Below the pieces are notes generated by a model, which worked only from the letters and a program-made list of their open reading frames with translations, made no database searches and was not told the origin of the DNA. A stretch of DNA of 54,170 nt from Phycisphaerae bacterium (GTDB lineage Bacteria > Planctomycetota > Phycisphaerae > Phycisphaerales > UBA1924). The stretch is from the NCBI GenBank assembly GCA_030426395.1, contig JAUHYE010000008.1, forward strand, positions 1 through 54,170, in the 5' to 3' direction. How positions within the stretch are numbered: the first letter of the stretch is position 1; each line of letters begins with the position of its first letter. Of the stretch, positions 27,971 through 37,399 are shown piece after piece. A program made the translations under genes and the position numbers.

Positions 27971-29926
27971 GTGACCAACCATCTGCTGATGATGCCCTCA
28001 GATGCCCGCCAGGCCCATGGCCACGCCCCCGATGCCGGCTGGATCTCCGCCGACGACCAGTACTGGTTCAACGAGGGCACGCACGCGCACCTGCATGAGA
28101 AGCTCGGGGCCCACCCGCTGCCGGGTGGGCAGGGCGTTCGCTTTGGCGTGTGGGCGCCCAACGCCCGGGCCGCGTCGGTGGTGGGGGATTGGAACTACTG
28201 GTCTGCCGGGGCCGACACGCTGACGCCGGTGGGCCGCAGCGGGTTGTGGGTGGGCATCGCCGCCAACGCGCGCGAGGGGGCGCACTACAAGTACGTCATC
28301 GATTCGCACGCCGGCGGGCGACGGCTCGAGAAGACCGACCCGTTCGGCTTCCGTCAAGAGCAGCCGCCGCGCACGGCTTCGATCGTGCACGGGCTGGACT
28401 ACCAGTGGAACGACGAGGCGTGGATGCGAGGCCGTGGCGAGCGTCATCGCGTCGACAAGCCCATGAGCATCTACGAGTTGCACCTGGGCTCGTGGCGGCG
28501 CGTGCCTGAGGACGGCAACCGGAGCCTGAACTATCGCGAGCTCGCGCCCGTGCTGGCCGAGTATTGCAACCGGCTGGGATTCACCCACGTCGAGCTGATG
28601 CCGGTGATGGAGCACCCGCTGTACAAGAGCTGGGGCTACCAGACCGTTGGGTACTTTGCCCCAACCAGCCGCTACGGATCGCCGCAGGACTTCATGTTCC
28701 TGGTCGACACGCTGCACCAAGCTGGCATCGGCGTGATCCTGGATTGGGTGCCGAGCCACTTCCCCGGCGACGAGCACGGGCTGGCATTGTTCGACGGCAC
28801 GCACCTGTTCGAGCACGCCGACCCGCGCGAGGGCTTCCACCCCGACTGGAAGTCGATGATCTTCAACTACGGCCGGCACGAGGTGCGCAGCTTCCTGATC
28901 TCGAGCGCCATGTTCTGGCTCGACAAGTACCACGTCGATGGGATTCGTGTGGATGCGGTGGCGTCGATGCTGTATCGCGATTACTCGCGAGAAGAGGGCG
29001 AGTGGGTGCCCAACCAGTTCGGCGGGCGCGAGAATCTCGAGGCTATCGGCTTCCTGCGTCAGCTCAACTCGACCTTGTATGGCGCGTTCCCCGACATCGT
29101 GACGTTCGCCGAGGAGTCGACGGCGTGGCCCGGCGTGTCTCGCCCCGCGCACCTGGGCGGGCTCGGGTTCGGCTACAAGTGGGACATGGGCTGGATGCAC
29201 GACACGCTGCGGTACCTGGGCCACGACCCGATCCATCGTAAGTACCACCACAACGAGATCAGCTTCCGCGCGGTGTACCAGTTCAGCGAGAACTACGTCA
29301 TGCCGCTGAGCCATGACGAGGTGGTGCACGGCAAGGGCAGTTTGCTCGGTCGCATGCCTGGCGACGAGTGGCAGCGATTGGCGAACCTGAGGCTGCTCTA
29401 CGGGCTGCAATGGACCCAGCCGGGCAAGAAGCTGCTGTTCATGGGCGGCGAGTTGGCTCAAGTGCCCGAGTGGGACCACGACGCCAGCGTCGAGTGGCAT
29501 CTCGAAGACGTGCCGCACCACGCGAGCATCGCGGCTCTGGTGGGCACGCTCAACGACCTCTACAAGACCCATCCCGCGCTGCACGAGCGCGACTGCGATC
29601 CGCGCGGATTCGAGTGGGTCGATTGCACGGACAGCGAGGACACGGTCATCGCGTTCCTGCGCCGCGGCAAGACGCCGCACGACACGGTGCTGGTGGTGGC
29701 CAACTTCACGCCGGTGGTGCGCGATGGCTATCGCCTGGGCGTGCCCATGGGCGGAACGTGGCGCGAGGTGCTGAATACCGATGCCCAGTGCTTCGGTGGA
29801 TCGGGCGTGGGCAACCTCGGCGGCGTCGTGGCCGAAGATTCCGCCTCGCACGGCCGGCCGTTCAGCGTGAGCTTGACGCTGCCGCCGTTGTCGGTGCTCG
29901 TGCTTCGGTGCGAGCCTCGGGAATGA
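27971..29926 (+). CDS. glgB: 1,4-alpha-glucan branching enzyme
   Basis: Makes the alpha-1,6 branches of glycogen. The 651-residue GH13 enzyme has a CBM48-type N-terminal domain (RFGVWAPNARAASVVGDWNY), the barrel with PSHFPGDEHG, the nucleophile in VDGIRVDAVASML (Asp328) and the acid/base in TFAEESTAWPGV (Glu381), 53 residues apart as in E. coli GlgB, and LSHDEVVHGKGSL. It ends with a beta-domain (LPPLSVLVLRCEP). The GTG at 27971 is the most upstream plausible start; an ATG a few codons in is possible. Its stop overlaps the malQ start (ATGA). Confidence 0.96.
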   Translation: MTNHLLMMPSDARQAHGHAPDAGWISADDQYWFNEGTHAHLHEKLGAHPLPGGQGVRFGVWAPNARAASVVGDWNYWSAGADTLTPVGRSGLWVGIAANAREGAHYKYVIDSHAGGRRLEKTDPFGFRQEQPPRTASIVHGLDYQWNDEAWMRGRGERHRVDKPMSIYELHLGSWRRVPEDGNRSLNYRELAPVLAEYCNRLGFTHVELMPVMEHPLYKSWGYQTVGYFAPTSRYGSPQDFMFLVDTLHQAGIGVILDWVPSHFPGDEHGLALFDGTHLFEHADPREGFHPDWKSMIFNYGRHEVRSFLISSAMFWLDKYHVDGIRVDAVASMLYRDYSREEGEWVPNQFGGRENLEAIGFLRQLNSTLYGAFPDIVTFAEESTAWPGVSRPAHLGGLGFGYKWDMGWMHDTLRYLGHDPIHRKYHHNEISFRAVYQFSENYVMPLSHDEVVHGKGSLLGRMPGDEWQRLANLRLLYGLQWTQPGKKLLFMGGELAQVPEWDHDASVEWHLEDVPHHASIAALVGTLNDLYKTHPALHERDCDPRGFEWVDCTDSEDTVIAFLRRGKTPHDTVLVVANFTPVVRDGYRLGVPMGGTWREVLNTDAQCFGGSGVGNLGGVVAEDSASHGRPFSVSLTLPPLSVLVLRCEPRE

Positions 29927-31593
29927 GCGTGCGCGAGCCGGACACCCGCAACACGGCGCTGCTGCGCCTGGCGCAATCGCACGGCGTGCTGACCGAGCAC
30001 GAGAACGGCATGGGCGTGCGATGCTTCCCGAGCGAGGCGGCGCTGACGGCGGTGCTGCGGGCGCTGGGCGTGGACATCGAGAAGCCCACCGATGCGGCAC
30101 GCATCGAGCCATCGTTTCCGCAATCGGTCAAAGCCTTCTGGCGGTCGAACGAGCGTAAGCTGGGCGTGTTCGGGCCGCTGTACGCCTTGCGGTCGGCGCA
30201 CGGCGGTGGTGTTGGTGATCTCGAAGACCTCGCGCGGCTGTGCGTGTGGGCGGGCGGGCTCGGTGCGTCGCTGGTCAGCACGCTGCCGCTGCTGGCGGGG
30301 CGGTACTCGTCGCCCACCGATGGTTGCCCGTACGCGCCAGTGAGCCGGAGCGTGTTCAGCGAGCTGTTCCTCGACGTGTCGGCCATGCTGACCGATTCCG
30401 AGCGTGCCGAGGCAGAGCGGCTGGGTCAGGCGTCGTTGATCAACTACAAGGCGAGCTGGGACCTCAAGCGTCGCGTGCTCGAGCGAGAAGCGGCCAAGGC
30501 CGACGCTGCCGTGATCGAGGCGTTTGTGCGTGGTGACCCGCTGGTCGCCCAGTACGTCAAGTGGCGCGCGAGTGATGCTACCCAGTGCATGTATGGCTAT
30601 GCCCAGATGCTGCTGCACGAGCAATTGCTGGGCGTGCGTCATCGCGCCGAGGCGGCGGGGTGTGGCTTGTATCTCGACCTGCCGGTCGGTGTCGTTGGTG
30701 GCGGCTTCGATGTGCATCGCCAGCCCGATCTCTACGCCAAGGGCGTGGCCGTGGGCGCACCGCCCGACGCGTACTTCCCCGAGGGTCAGGTGTGGGGCTT
30801 CCCGCCGATGATCCCCGAGAAGGCGCGTTTGAGCGGCCACGCCGAGTTGGCCGAGGCGACGCGGCGGCACCTGCGATACGCCAGCACGCTGCGGCTCGAT
30901 CACGTCATGGGGCTGTGGCGGCTGTATTGGATCCCCGATGGCCATGGCGCGGATGATGGCGTCTATGTCCGCTACGACGCGACGGGCGCGCTCGACCTGC
31001 TGGCCGACCTGTCGCACGAGCACCGGGCGACGTTCATCGGCGAGAATCTGGGCACGGTCCCCCCCGAGGTCGATGCGGCGATGATCGAGCGGAAGCTGAT
31101 GGGTATGACCGCAGCGCAGTACGACGGCGGCGATCAGGCCATGGCACCCGGAGCGGCCAAGCCCGAGTTGCTGGCGGCCGCGAACACGCACGACATGCCG
31201 ACGTTCGCCGGGTATCTGGCGGGGCGGGACATCGACCTGCGATGGGCGCTGCGGCTGATGGATAAGTCTTCGGCCTCGTACGACGCCCGCCTGCGGAAGG
31301 CCGCGGTCGAACAACTGCACAAGAAGCTCGGCGTGCGCGACGAGGCCGGCCTGTTCGACGCCCTCATGGATCGGCTGTGCGACGCGCCCGCGCCGGTGGT
31401 CATGCTGGCGCTCGAGGACCTGTGGGGCGAGCGCGAACCGCAGAACATCCCCGGGGTCAGCGCGGGCTACCCGTGCTGGCGCCGGCCGATGCACGTGACG
31501 CTTGAAGAGTTGATCGGCGACGATAGCATCGCCGCCCGCGTGCGCGCGTGGGCGGGGCGGATCGACGAACGATCGGGGGCCAGCGTTTCATGA
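29923..31593 (+). CDS. malQ: 4-alpha-glucanotransferase (amylomaltase)
   Basis: A GH77 enzyme that transfers maltodextrin segments between glucans; with GlgP it recycles short chains. The 556-residue protein contains PLLAGRYSSPTDGCPYAPVS, the nucleophile region LRLDHVMGLWRLYWIP, the acid/base in FIGENLGTVPPEV and the third carboxylate in NTHDMPTFAGY. The N-terminal ~110 residues correspond to the short extra domain of bacterial amylomaltases. The ATG overlaps the glgB stop and its own TGA overlaps the next ATG, so glgB-malQ-GH57 are translationally coupled. Confidence 0.93.
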   Translation: MSVREPDTRNTALLRLAQSHGVLTEHENGMGVRCFPSEAALTAVLRALGVDIEKPTDAARIEPSFPQSVKAFWRSNERKLGVFGPLYALRSAHGGGVGDLEDLARLCVWAGGLGASLVSTLPLLAGRYSSPTDGCPYAPVSRSVFSELFLDVSAMLTDSERAEAERLGQASLINYKASWDLKRRVLEREAAKADAAVIEAFVRGDPLVAQYVKWRASDATQCMYGYAQMLLHEQLLGVRHRAEAAGCGLYLDLPVGVVGGGFDVHRQPDLYAKGVAVGAPPDAYFPEGQVWGFPPMIPEKARLSGHAELAEATRRHLRYASTLRLDHVMGLWRLYWIPDGHGADDGVYVRYDATGALDLLADLSHEHRATFIGENLGTVPPEVDAAMIERKLMGMTAAQYDGGDQAMAPGAAKPELLAAANTHDMPTFAGYLAGRDIDLRWALRLMDKSSASYDARLRKAAVEQLHKKLGVRDEAGLFDALMDRLCDAPAPVVMLALEDLWGEREPQNIPGVSAGYPCWRRPMHVTLEELIGDDSIAARVRAWAGRIDERSGASVS

Positions 31594-34004
31594 ATCGCTA
31601 CGTGTGCATCCACGGCCACTTCTACCAGCCGCCGCGCGAGAACCCATGGCTCGAAGCCGTGGAGGTGCAGGATTCGGCATACCCCTACCACGACTGGAAC
31701 GAGCGGATCACGGCCGAGTGCTACCAGCCCAACGGGCAGGCGCGCATTCTTGACGAGCAGGGTTGGATCGAGCGGATCAACAACAACTACGCGCACATCA
31801 GCTTCAACTTCGGGCCCACGCTGCTGTCATGGCTGCAAGAGCACGCGCCCGAGGCGTACCAGGCCATCCTCGACGCCGACAAACTGAGCATCGAGCTGAA
31901 CGCCGGGCACGGGTCGGCCATCGCCCAGGCGTACAACCACATGATCATGCCGCTCGCCAACGATCGAGACCGGCGGACCCAGGTTCTCTGGGGCATCAAG
32001 GACTTCGAGCACCGTTTTGGCCGCCGGCCCGCGGGCATGTGGCTGCCCGAGACGGCGGCGAATCTGGCCTGCCTCGACGAACTGGCCAAGCAGCGCATCG
32101 CGTTCACCCTCCTCGCGCCCCGGCAGGCGATGCGGTACCGCAGGATCGGCAGCGACCAGTGGATCGACGCGACACAGCAAGGGATCGATCCCAGGCGGCC
32201 CTACCTCGTTCGGCTGCGAGATGGCCGGAGCATCGCTGTGTTCTTCTACGACGGACCGCTATCGCAGGCGGTGGCGTTCGAGCGGTTGCTGGGGAACGGC
32301 GAGAACTTCGCGCGACGTCTCCTGGGTGGCATCGATCCGAACCGCCAGGAGCCGCAGCTTGTGCACATCGCAACCGATGGCGAGAGCTACGGGCACCACC
32401 ATCCGTATGGTGATATGGCCCTGTCGTACGCCGTGCGGCAGATCGCCGATGGCAACGAGGCCGAACTGGTCAACTATGGCCGATACCTCGAGCTGAACCC
32501 GCCCGAGTGGGAAGCCGAGATCATCGAGAATTCATCGTGGAGCTGCGTGCACGGCGTGGGCCGGTGGAAGGAAGACTGCGGCTGCCACTCGGGCGGGCAT
32601 CCGGCGTGGAACCAGGGCTGGCGTAAGCCCTTGCGCGAGGCGCTCGACTGGCTCCGTGACACCATGGCCGAGCGGTTCGAGCGAGAAGCGAGCACACTGC
32701 TGATCGACCCTTGGGCGGCACGCGACGAGTATGTGCAGGTAATCCTGGATCGCACGCGCGAGAAAGCCATCGAGTTCATCGAGCACCACGTCGGGCCGCA
32801 CGAGGGGCCGATCGACTACACCCGCATCCTGCGTTTGCTCGAGCTGCAACGCAACGCGATGCTGATGTACACGAGCTGCGGCTGGTTCTTTGACGAGCTG
32901 ACGGGTATCGAGACGGTGCAGATTCTGCAATACGCCGGGCGTGTGATCCAGATCGCCGAGGGGCTGTTCGAGGAGTCGTTCGAGGAGGCGTTCCTGGACC
33001 GGCTCAGCAAGGCCCAGAGCAACCTGCGCGAGCACGGCGACGGGCGGCAGGTGTACATGAACATGGTGCGGCCGGCCAAGGTCGATCTGCTCAAGATGGC
33101 CGAGCACTACGCGGTGATCTCGCTCTTCGAAGAGTGTGGCCACGAGATGAGCGTGTATTGCTACGACGTGCGCAGCGAGCTGTGCACCGACATGCACGCG
33201 GGCCGAACGCAACTGCGCGTGGGACGGGCGACGCTCACGTCGCGGCTCACGCTCAACAGCCAACGCGTCACCTACGCCGTGCTGCACCTGGCCGATCACA
33301 TCATTGCGGGTGGCGCGGGGCTGGACGTCGAGGATGAACGGCTGGACACCTTCCTGAAGGAGGCCAGGCAGGCGTTCGACATGGCCCAGTATGGCAAGCT
33401 TCTTCGGCTGATCGAGCGCGACTTTGGCGCCTCGACGTTCTCGCTCGCGTCGCTCTTCAAGGACGAGCAGCGAAAAGTGGCCGAGCAGGTGCTCGAGGGC
33501 GCCCTGGACAGCGCCGAGGCGACGTACCGCCGGATGTACGACGACCAGGCCCCGCTGCTGCACTTCCTGCACGCGCTCAAGATCCCATCGCCCCGGGCGC
33601 TGTACTTTCCGGTGGAACTCGTGCTCAACGCCGACCTGGTGCGTGCCCTCCGCGACGAGCATCCGGACGTGGCCAAGGCCAGCCAGATCCTCGAACGCGC
33701 CGAGCAGGCGGGCGTGGACCTCGACCGCTCGACGCTGTCGTACGTGGCCGAGTCGGCGATCGCCCGGCTGAGCGAGCGGCTCTCGGCCGACCCGGCCGAC
33801 CTGGAGGCGCTGCGGTCGATCGGGGCGCTGGTACAGATGGTCCGGGCGGCGCCCTTCGAGGTTCGGCTGGATGTCGCCCAGAACGCGGTGTATCGGGTGT
33901 TGCAGGACCGCGACCACGTGCTCGCGTCGACCCGGCTCGGTGATGCAGAAGGGTGGCGGGCCGAGCTGGGCCGGGTGGCCGGGTTGCTCCGCGTTCGTTC
34001 ATAA
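31590..34004 (+). CDS. GH57-family glycosidase with DUF3536
   Basis: An 804-residue protein. The N-terminal ~330 residues are a glycoside hydrolase family 57 barrel: CIHGHFYQPPRENPWLE, NAGHGSAIAQAYNHMIMPLA, GMWLPETAANLACL (candidate nucleophile Glu) and IATDGESYGHHHPYGDMAL (candidate acid/base Asp). The rest is the long helical region known as DUF3536 in proteins that usually sit in glycogen operons. Probable action is on alpha-1,4-glucans or maltodextrins, as an amylase or glucanotransferase; the exact activity of this subgroup is not known to me. It is the last coupled gene of the glgB arm. Confidence 0.85.
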   Translation: MNRYVCIHGHFYQPPRENPWLEAVEVQDSAYPYHDWNERITAECYQPNGQARILDEQGWIERINNNYAHISFNFGPTLLSWLQEHAPEAYQAILDADKLSIELNAGHGSAIAQAYNHMIMPLANDRDRRTQVLWGIKDFEHRFGRRPAGMWLPETAANLACLDELAKQRIAFTLLAPRQAMRYRRIGSDQWIDATQQGIDPRRPYLVRLRDGRSIAVFFYDGPLSQAVAFERLLGNGENFARRLLGGIDPNRQEPQLVHIATDGESYGHHHPYGDMALSYAVRQIADGNEAELVNYGRYLELNPPEWEAEIIENSSWSCVHGVGRWKEDCGCHSGGHPAWNQGWRKPLREALDWLRDTMAERFEREASTLLIDPWAARDEYVQVILDRTREKAIEFIEHHVGPHEGPIDYTRILRLLELQRNAMLMYTSCGWFFDELTGIETVQILQYAGRVIQIAEGLFEESFEEAFLDRLSKAQSNLREHGDGRQVYMNMVRPAKVDLLKMAEHYAVISLFEECGHEMSVYCYDVRSELCTDMHAGRTQLRVGRATLTSRLTLNSQRVTYAVLHLADHIIAGGAGLDVEDERLDTFLKEARQAFDMAQYGKLLRLIERDFGASTFSLASLFKDEQRKVAEQVLEGALDSAEATYRRMYDDQAPLLHFLHALKIPSPRALYFPVELVLNADLVRALRDEHPDVAKASQILERAEQAGVDLDRSTLSYVAESAIARLSERLSADPADLEALRSIGALVQMVRAAPFEVRLDVAQNAVYRVLQDRDHVLASTRLGDAEGWRAELGRVAGLLRVRS

Positions 34005-34029
34005 CGTGTTCCTAAAGAAACATTCACGT

Positions 34030-34055
34030 AATTCCGCGTCTCATGAAGCGGAATT
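34030..34055. promoter_or_regulatory. 8-bp perfect inverted repeat, possible operator
   Basis: AATTCCGC (34030-34037) and GCGGAATT (34048-34055) flank a 10-base spacer (GTCTCATGAA) in the 78-bp gap between the GH57 gene and the phosphoesterase. The AT-rich ends stand out from the surrounding sequence. No T-run follows, so a protein-binding site is more likely than a terminator. Confidence 0.4.
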
Positions 34056-34082
34056 CAGTTGTCGGTTGCCGAAGAATACCGC

Positions 34083-35078
34083 ATGGAGGAAGCGCGACAA
34101 GACTGTGCCCCAGGCAGCCTGCCCGAGGCCGACCCGGAAACGGCGGTCTGGACCGAGCCGGCGGTGGTGCGTGACGAAACCACCGGGACCGAGCGGCTCG
34201 ACCTGCGGTACCGCACGATCTTCCTGAGCGACTTGCACCTGGGCAGCAATGGCTGCCAGGCCAAGGAACTCAGCGCGTTCCTCAAGAGCGTTCGCTGCGA
34301 GACGCTGTACCTCGTGGGCGATGTCATCGACATGTGGCGCCTCAAGAGCAAGTGGTACTGGCCCGGCAAGCACAACCGCGTCATCAGCCGCATCCTCAAG
34401 ATGGCCCGCAAGGGCACACGTGTGGTCTACATCCCCGGGAACCACGACGAGGGCGCCCGGCAGTACGCGGGGCTGAACTTCGGCGGTGTCGAGGTCTTGC
34501 TCGACACCGAGCACGTGACCGCCGACGGGCGGAGGCTGTACATCAGCCACGGCGACCAGTTCGACATGGTGGTCAAGCACGCCAAGGCGCTGTCGATGCT
34601 CGGGTCGGCCAGCTACGAGCTGCTGCTGCGGCTCAACCGGCACTACAACCGTGTGCGCAAGCTTTTTGGGCTGAACTACTGGAGCCTCAGCCAGTTCCTG
34701 AAGCTCAAGGTCAAGAGCGCCTGCACGTACATCAGCAAGTTCGAGGACGCCCTGACCGACGAGGCCAAGCGCAAGGGCTTCGACGGGGTGGTGTGCGGGC
34801 ACATCCACAAGGCCGAGATCCGCCCCGACGCCCGGCACGCTGGCATGATGTACTACAACTGCGGCGACTGGGTCGAAAGCTGCACCGCCCTGGTCGAGGA
34901 CTTCGACGGCTCGATCCGCCTGCTGGACGGCAAGGCCGTGGTCGAGCGGCTCAAGCAGTACGGCCAGCTCTCGACCAAGAAGGGCAAGCGCGAGCGGCTC
35001 CGCCGGCGGGTCATTCCCGCGGCCCTGCGTGCCGACACGCGCCCCACCTACCTGCCCGAGGCCGCCACGGCGCGGTGA
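34083..35078 (+). CDS. LpxH-like UDP-2,3-diacylglucosamine diphosphatase family metallophosphoesterase
   Basis: A 331-residue calcineurin-like phosphoesterase. All metal motifs are present: FLSDLHLGSNG, VGDVIDMW, PGNHDEG, SHGDQFDMVV and GHIHKAE. The region LFGLNYWSLSQFLKLKVKSA and the tail match the LpxH/UDP-diacylglucosamine diphosphatase group, which removes UMP during lipid A synthesis; similar enzymes in this group hydrolyse other diphosphates, so lipid A function is likely but unproven. The N-terminal ~45 residues and the basic C-terminal ~45 residues (KKGKRERLRRRV) extend beyond E. coli LpxH. The ATG at 34083 is preferred to a TTG at 34059. Confidence 0.8.
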   Translation: MEEARQDCAPGSLPEADPETAVWTEPAVVRDETTGTERLDLRYRTIFLSDLHLGSNGCQAKELSAFLKSVRCETLYLVGDVIDMWRLKSKWYWPGKHNRVISRILKMARKGTRVVYIPGNHDEGARQYAGLNFGGVEVLLDTEHVTADGRRLYISHGDQFDMVVKHAKALSMLGSASYELLLRLNRHYNRVRKLFGLNYWSLSQFLKLKVKSACTYISKFEDALTDEAKRKGFDGVVCGHIHKAEIRPDARHAGMMYYNCGDWVESCTALVEDFDGSIRLLDGKAVVERLKQYGQLSTKKGKRERLRRRVIPAALRADTRPTYLPEAATAR

Positions 35079-35088
35079 TCGGGGCCAC

Positions 35089-35094
35089 TACCCT
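35089..35094 (+). promoter_or_regulatory. Putative -10 element of the pxp genes, leaderless type (TACCCT)
   Basis: TACCCT ends six bases before the pxpB ATG, ten bases after the phosphoesterase stop codon. No Shine-Dalgarno sequence is visible. Confidence 0.4.
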
Positions 35095-35100
35095 TTGGCC

Positions 35101-35742
35101 ATGGCCGGTCCGGGAAACTTCGACATCCAATGGACCAGCGAGCGCAGCCTTCGGGTGACGGGCCCATTGCCGGCGCACGCGCTGGCCGAGGTGTTGCACG
35201 GCATTTCGGGCGTTCGCGATGTGGTGCCGACCGAGAGAGCGGCTTACTTGACGGTCGATCCACTGGCTGGTGTCACACCTGACAAACTCGCTCAGAAACT
35301 CAAGGGCGTTGAAGATCGGCCCCTGCCCGAGCCCCGGGCACATGAGATCGCGGTGTGCTATGAACCGCTGTTTGCACCCGATCTTGGTGAGGTTGCCAAA
35401 CTCGCCGGGATTACGGAGCGAGAAGTCGTCGAGGCGCATGCGGCGACCGGGTTCACGGTCTCTTTTCTTGGGTTCGCGCCCGGATTCGGGTATCTCACCG
35501 GCTTGCCCGAGCGACTCCATGTGCCGCGCTTGGCGTCGCCTCGTACCCGCTTGGAAGCCGGCAGCGTGGGCATCGCCGGGCCGTACAGCGGCGTTTACGG
35601 CCTGCCCGGCCCGGGCGGGTGGCGCATCATCGGGCGCACGAAGGCGGTCATGTTCGGCGTGGAACGCGAGGAACCCGCCCTCTTGCGCGCGGGCGACGCT
35701 GTCCGCTTCCGCGCGATCTCGCGGGAAGAGTTCGACGCGTGA
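35101..35742 (+). CDS. pxpB: 5-oxoprolinase subunit PxpB (KipI family)
   Basis: One of three subunits of the ATP-dependent prokaryotic 5-oxoprolinase that converts pyroglutamate to glutamate. The 213-residue protein shows the KipI/carboxyltransferase-domain motifs HEIAVCYEPLFAPDLGEVAK, TGFTVSFLGFAPGFGYL and GSVGIAGPYSGVYGLPGPGG. The GTG start of pxpC overlaps its TGA. Order pxpB-pxpC-pxpA in one tight unit supports the assignment over the B. subtilis-type kinase inhibitor role. Confidence 0.93.
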   Translation: MAGPGNFDIQWTSERSLRVTGPLPAHALAEVLHGISGVRDVVPTERAAYLTVDPLAGVTPDKLAQKLKGVEDRPLPEPRAHEIAVCYEPLFAPDLGEVAKLAGITEREVVEAHAATGFTVSFLGFAPGFGYLTGLPERLHVPRLASPRTRLEAGSVGIAGPYSGVYGLPGPGGWRIIGRTKAVMFGVEREEPALLRAGDAVRFRAISREEFDA

Positions 35743-36623
35743 GCCTTCGCGTGGTCGAACTGAGCGGCGTGGCGAGCGTGCAGGACCTGGGCCGACCGGG
35801 CCACGCGCACGAGGGCGTACCGAATGGTGGCGCTGCCGACTCGCTCTCGCTGCGTCTCGCGAACCGGATCGTGGGCAATACGGATGGTGCCGCCGGCATC
35901 GAGCTGGCGATGGGTCGCATGGGGGTGGAGGCGACGGAACCTGCCACTATCACATGCTCCTCGCGGAGCAAGGCGTTCGAGATCATTCAACTCAAGTCTG
36001 GCGAGTCTGTCGAGTTTGGCCCGGATGACGGATTGTGCCGAACGTATCTCGCCGTTGCGGGCGGCGTGGACGTGCCGGTCGTGCTCGGCTCGCGTTCCAC
36101 GCTCGTCGGCGCGGGCATTGGTGGGCACCAGGGCAGGCGGCTTCAGGCTGGCGATGCATTGCCGGTTGGCACTCCGCAGCGCGAACCCCCCGTCGTGCCA
36201 GCTCACGTTCGAGCGATGGTGGATATGGCAGTGCGGAATCGTGTGCTTCGCGTGGTCGTGGACGGGGCCGAGGCCGAGATGCCCCCCGGGTTGGTGCATG
36301 TCTCGCCCAAGAGCGATCGCGTTGGCGTCCGGCTCGATCGTGCGATCAGTGGCACGCCCATCGACACCGGCCCAAGCCGAGGCGTGATGCATGGCACGAT
36401 CCAGGCGCCGTCCACCGGCGAACTGGTCGTCCTCGGCCCCGACGGCCCGACCACCGGCGGCTACGCGACCGTTGGCACCGTGATCGCAGCCGACCTGCCT
36501 GCCGTCGGGCAACTGACGCCGCGGCAGTGGGTGCGGCTGCGGGCTGTTGATCGAGCGGAGGCACTTGACGTGCTCGCGCAACAGCGTTCGACGCTCGACG
36601 CCGCGCTGCCGCCCGTAGAGTGA
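35739..36623 (+). CDS. pxpC: 5-oxoprolinase subunit PxpC (KipA family)
   Basis: Carboxyltransferase-domain partner of PxpB, 294 residues. Recognisable segments are the N-terminal ASVQDLGRPGHAHEGVPNGG, AGIELAMGR, RTYLAVAGGVDVPVVLGSRST and the C-terminal SGELVVLGPDGPTTGGYATV-type region. The GTG start (GTGA) overlaps the end of pxpB, showing translational coupling. The C-terminus ends five bases before pxpA. Length is slightly short of the typical 310-330 residues. Confidence 0.92.
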   Translation: MSLRVVELSGVASVQDLGRPGHAHEGVPNGGAADSLSLRLANRIVGNTDGAAGIELAMGRMGVEATEPATITCSSRSKAFEIIQLKSGESVEFGPDDGLCRTYLAVAGGVDVPVVLGSRSTLVGAGIGGHQGRRLQAGDALPVGTPQREPPVVPAHVRAMVDMAVRNRVLRVVVDGAEAEMPPGLVHVSPKSDRVGVRLDRAISGTPIDTGPSRGVMHGTIQAPSTGELVVLGPDGPTTGGYATVGTVIAADLPAVGQLTPRQWVRLRAVDRAEALDVLAQQRSTLDAALPPVE

Positions 36624-36627
36624 ACGT

Positions 36628-37386
36628 ATGGACGACGCCAGCCTCCTTGGCCCCGCGATCGATCTCAACGCCGACGCGGGCGAACTCGATGAGCTGCTCG
36701 AGAGCGACCTTGCTTTGCTCGGCGTTGTGTCGTCGGTCAACATCGCCTGCGGTGGGCATGCGGGCTCCGTCGAGCTGATGCGGAGCGTGGTCCGGCGTGC
36801 GGCCGATCGCTGCGTTGGCATCGGCGCGCATCCTGGGTATGAAGATGCTGACGGCTTCGGCCGGCGTGAGCTCGGTCTCGACGCCGGTGAGATCTATCGA
36901 TTGTGCCGAGAGCAAACCGCGCGGCTGGCGCGCGTCGCGGCCGAGACGGGCTCGACACTCTCGCACGCCAAGCCGCATGGGGCGATGTACCACCGCGCGA
37001 TGGCCGACGCCGACGCGGCGGAGGCGGTGGCCAAGGGCTGCCTCGACGCGGTGGCCGAGGTCACGGGCGACCCGTTTGCGTCGCTCGCGTTCTTCGGCCT
37101 GCCCGACACCGCCGGAGCGGCTCGATGGAACGAGATGGACCTTCCCGTGCGGCGCGAGGGTTTTGCCGATCGCCGATACGCGGCCGATGGCTCCATGCTG
37201 GCTCGCACCGAGGCGGGTGCCGTGCTGGCCGATCCACAGGAAGCGGCGCTGCAGGGCCTGCAACTGGCCCGCAGCGGGCGATTCGAGACACTGTGCGTGC
37301 ACGGCGACACGCCTGGCGCGCTCCGCACTGCCCAGGCGGTTCGGTCGGCTTTGCTCGAGGGCGGGGTGCGGATCGTGCCGGTGTAG
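36628..37386 (+). CDS. pxpA: 5-oxoprolinase subunit PxpA (LamB/YcsF family)
   Basis: The 252-residue third subunit. It starts with the family motif IDLNADAGEL (LNxDxGE), followed by VNIACGGHAGS, GIGAHPGYEDADGFGRRELG and VKPHGA-type SHAKPHGAMYHRAM. RRADIRY-like FADRRYAADGSML and the C-terminal CVHGDTPGALRTA are also conserved. The set pxpBCA is complete, so the organism should be able to recycle 5-oxoproline formed from glutamine or glutamyl peptides. The his promoter begins 14 bp after the stop, with no visible terminator between, so some read-through into the his leader is possible. Confidence 0.95.
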   Translation: MDDASLLGPAIDLNADAGELDELLESDLALLGVVSSVNIACGGHAGSVELMRSVVRRAADRCVGIGAHPGYEDADGFGRRELGLDAGEIYRLCREQTARLARVAAETGSTLSHAKPHGAMYHRAMADADAAEAVAKGCLDAVAEVTGDPFASLAFFGLPDTAGAARWNEMDLPVRREGFADRRYAADGSMLARTEAGAVLADPQEAALQGLQLARSGRFETLCVHGDTPGALRTAQAVRSALLEGGVRIVPV

Positions 37387-37399
37387 TCGAGCGATCGGC

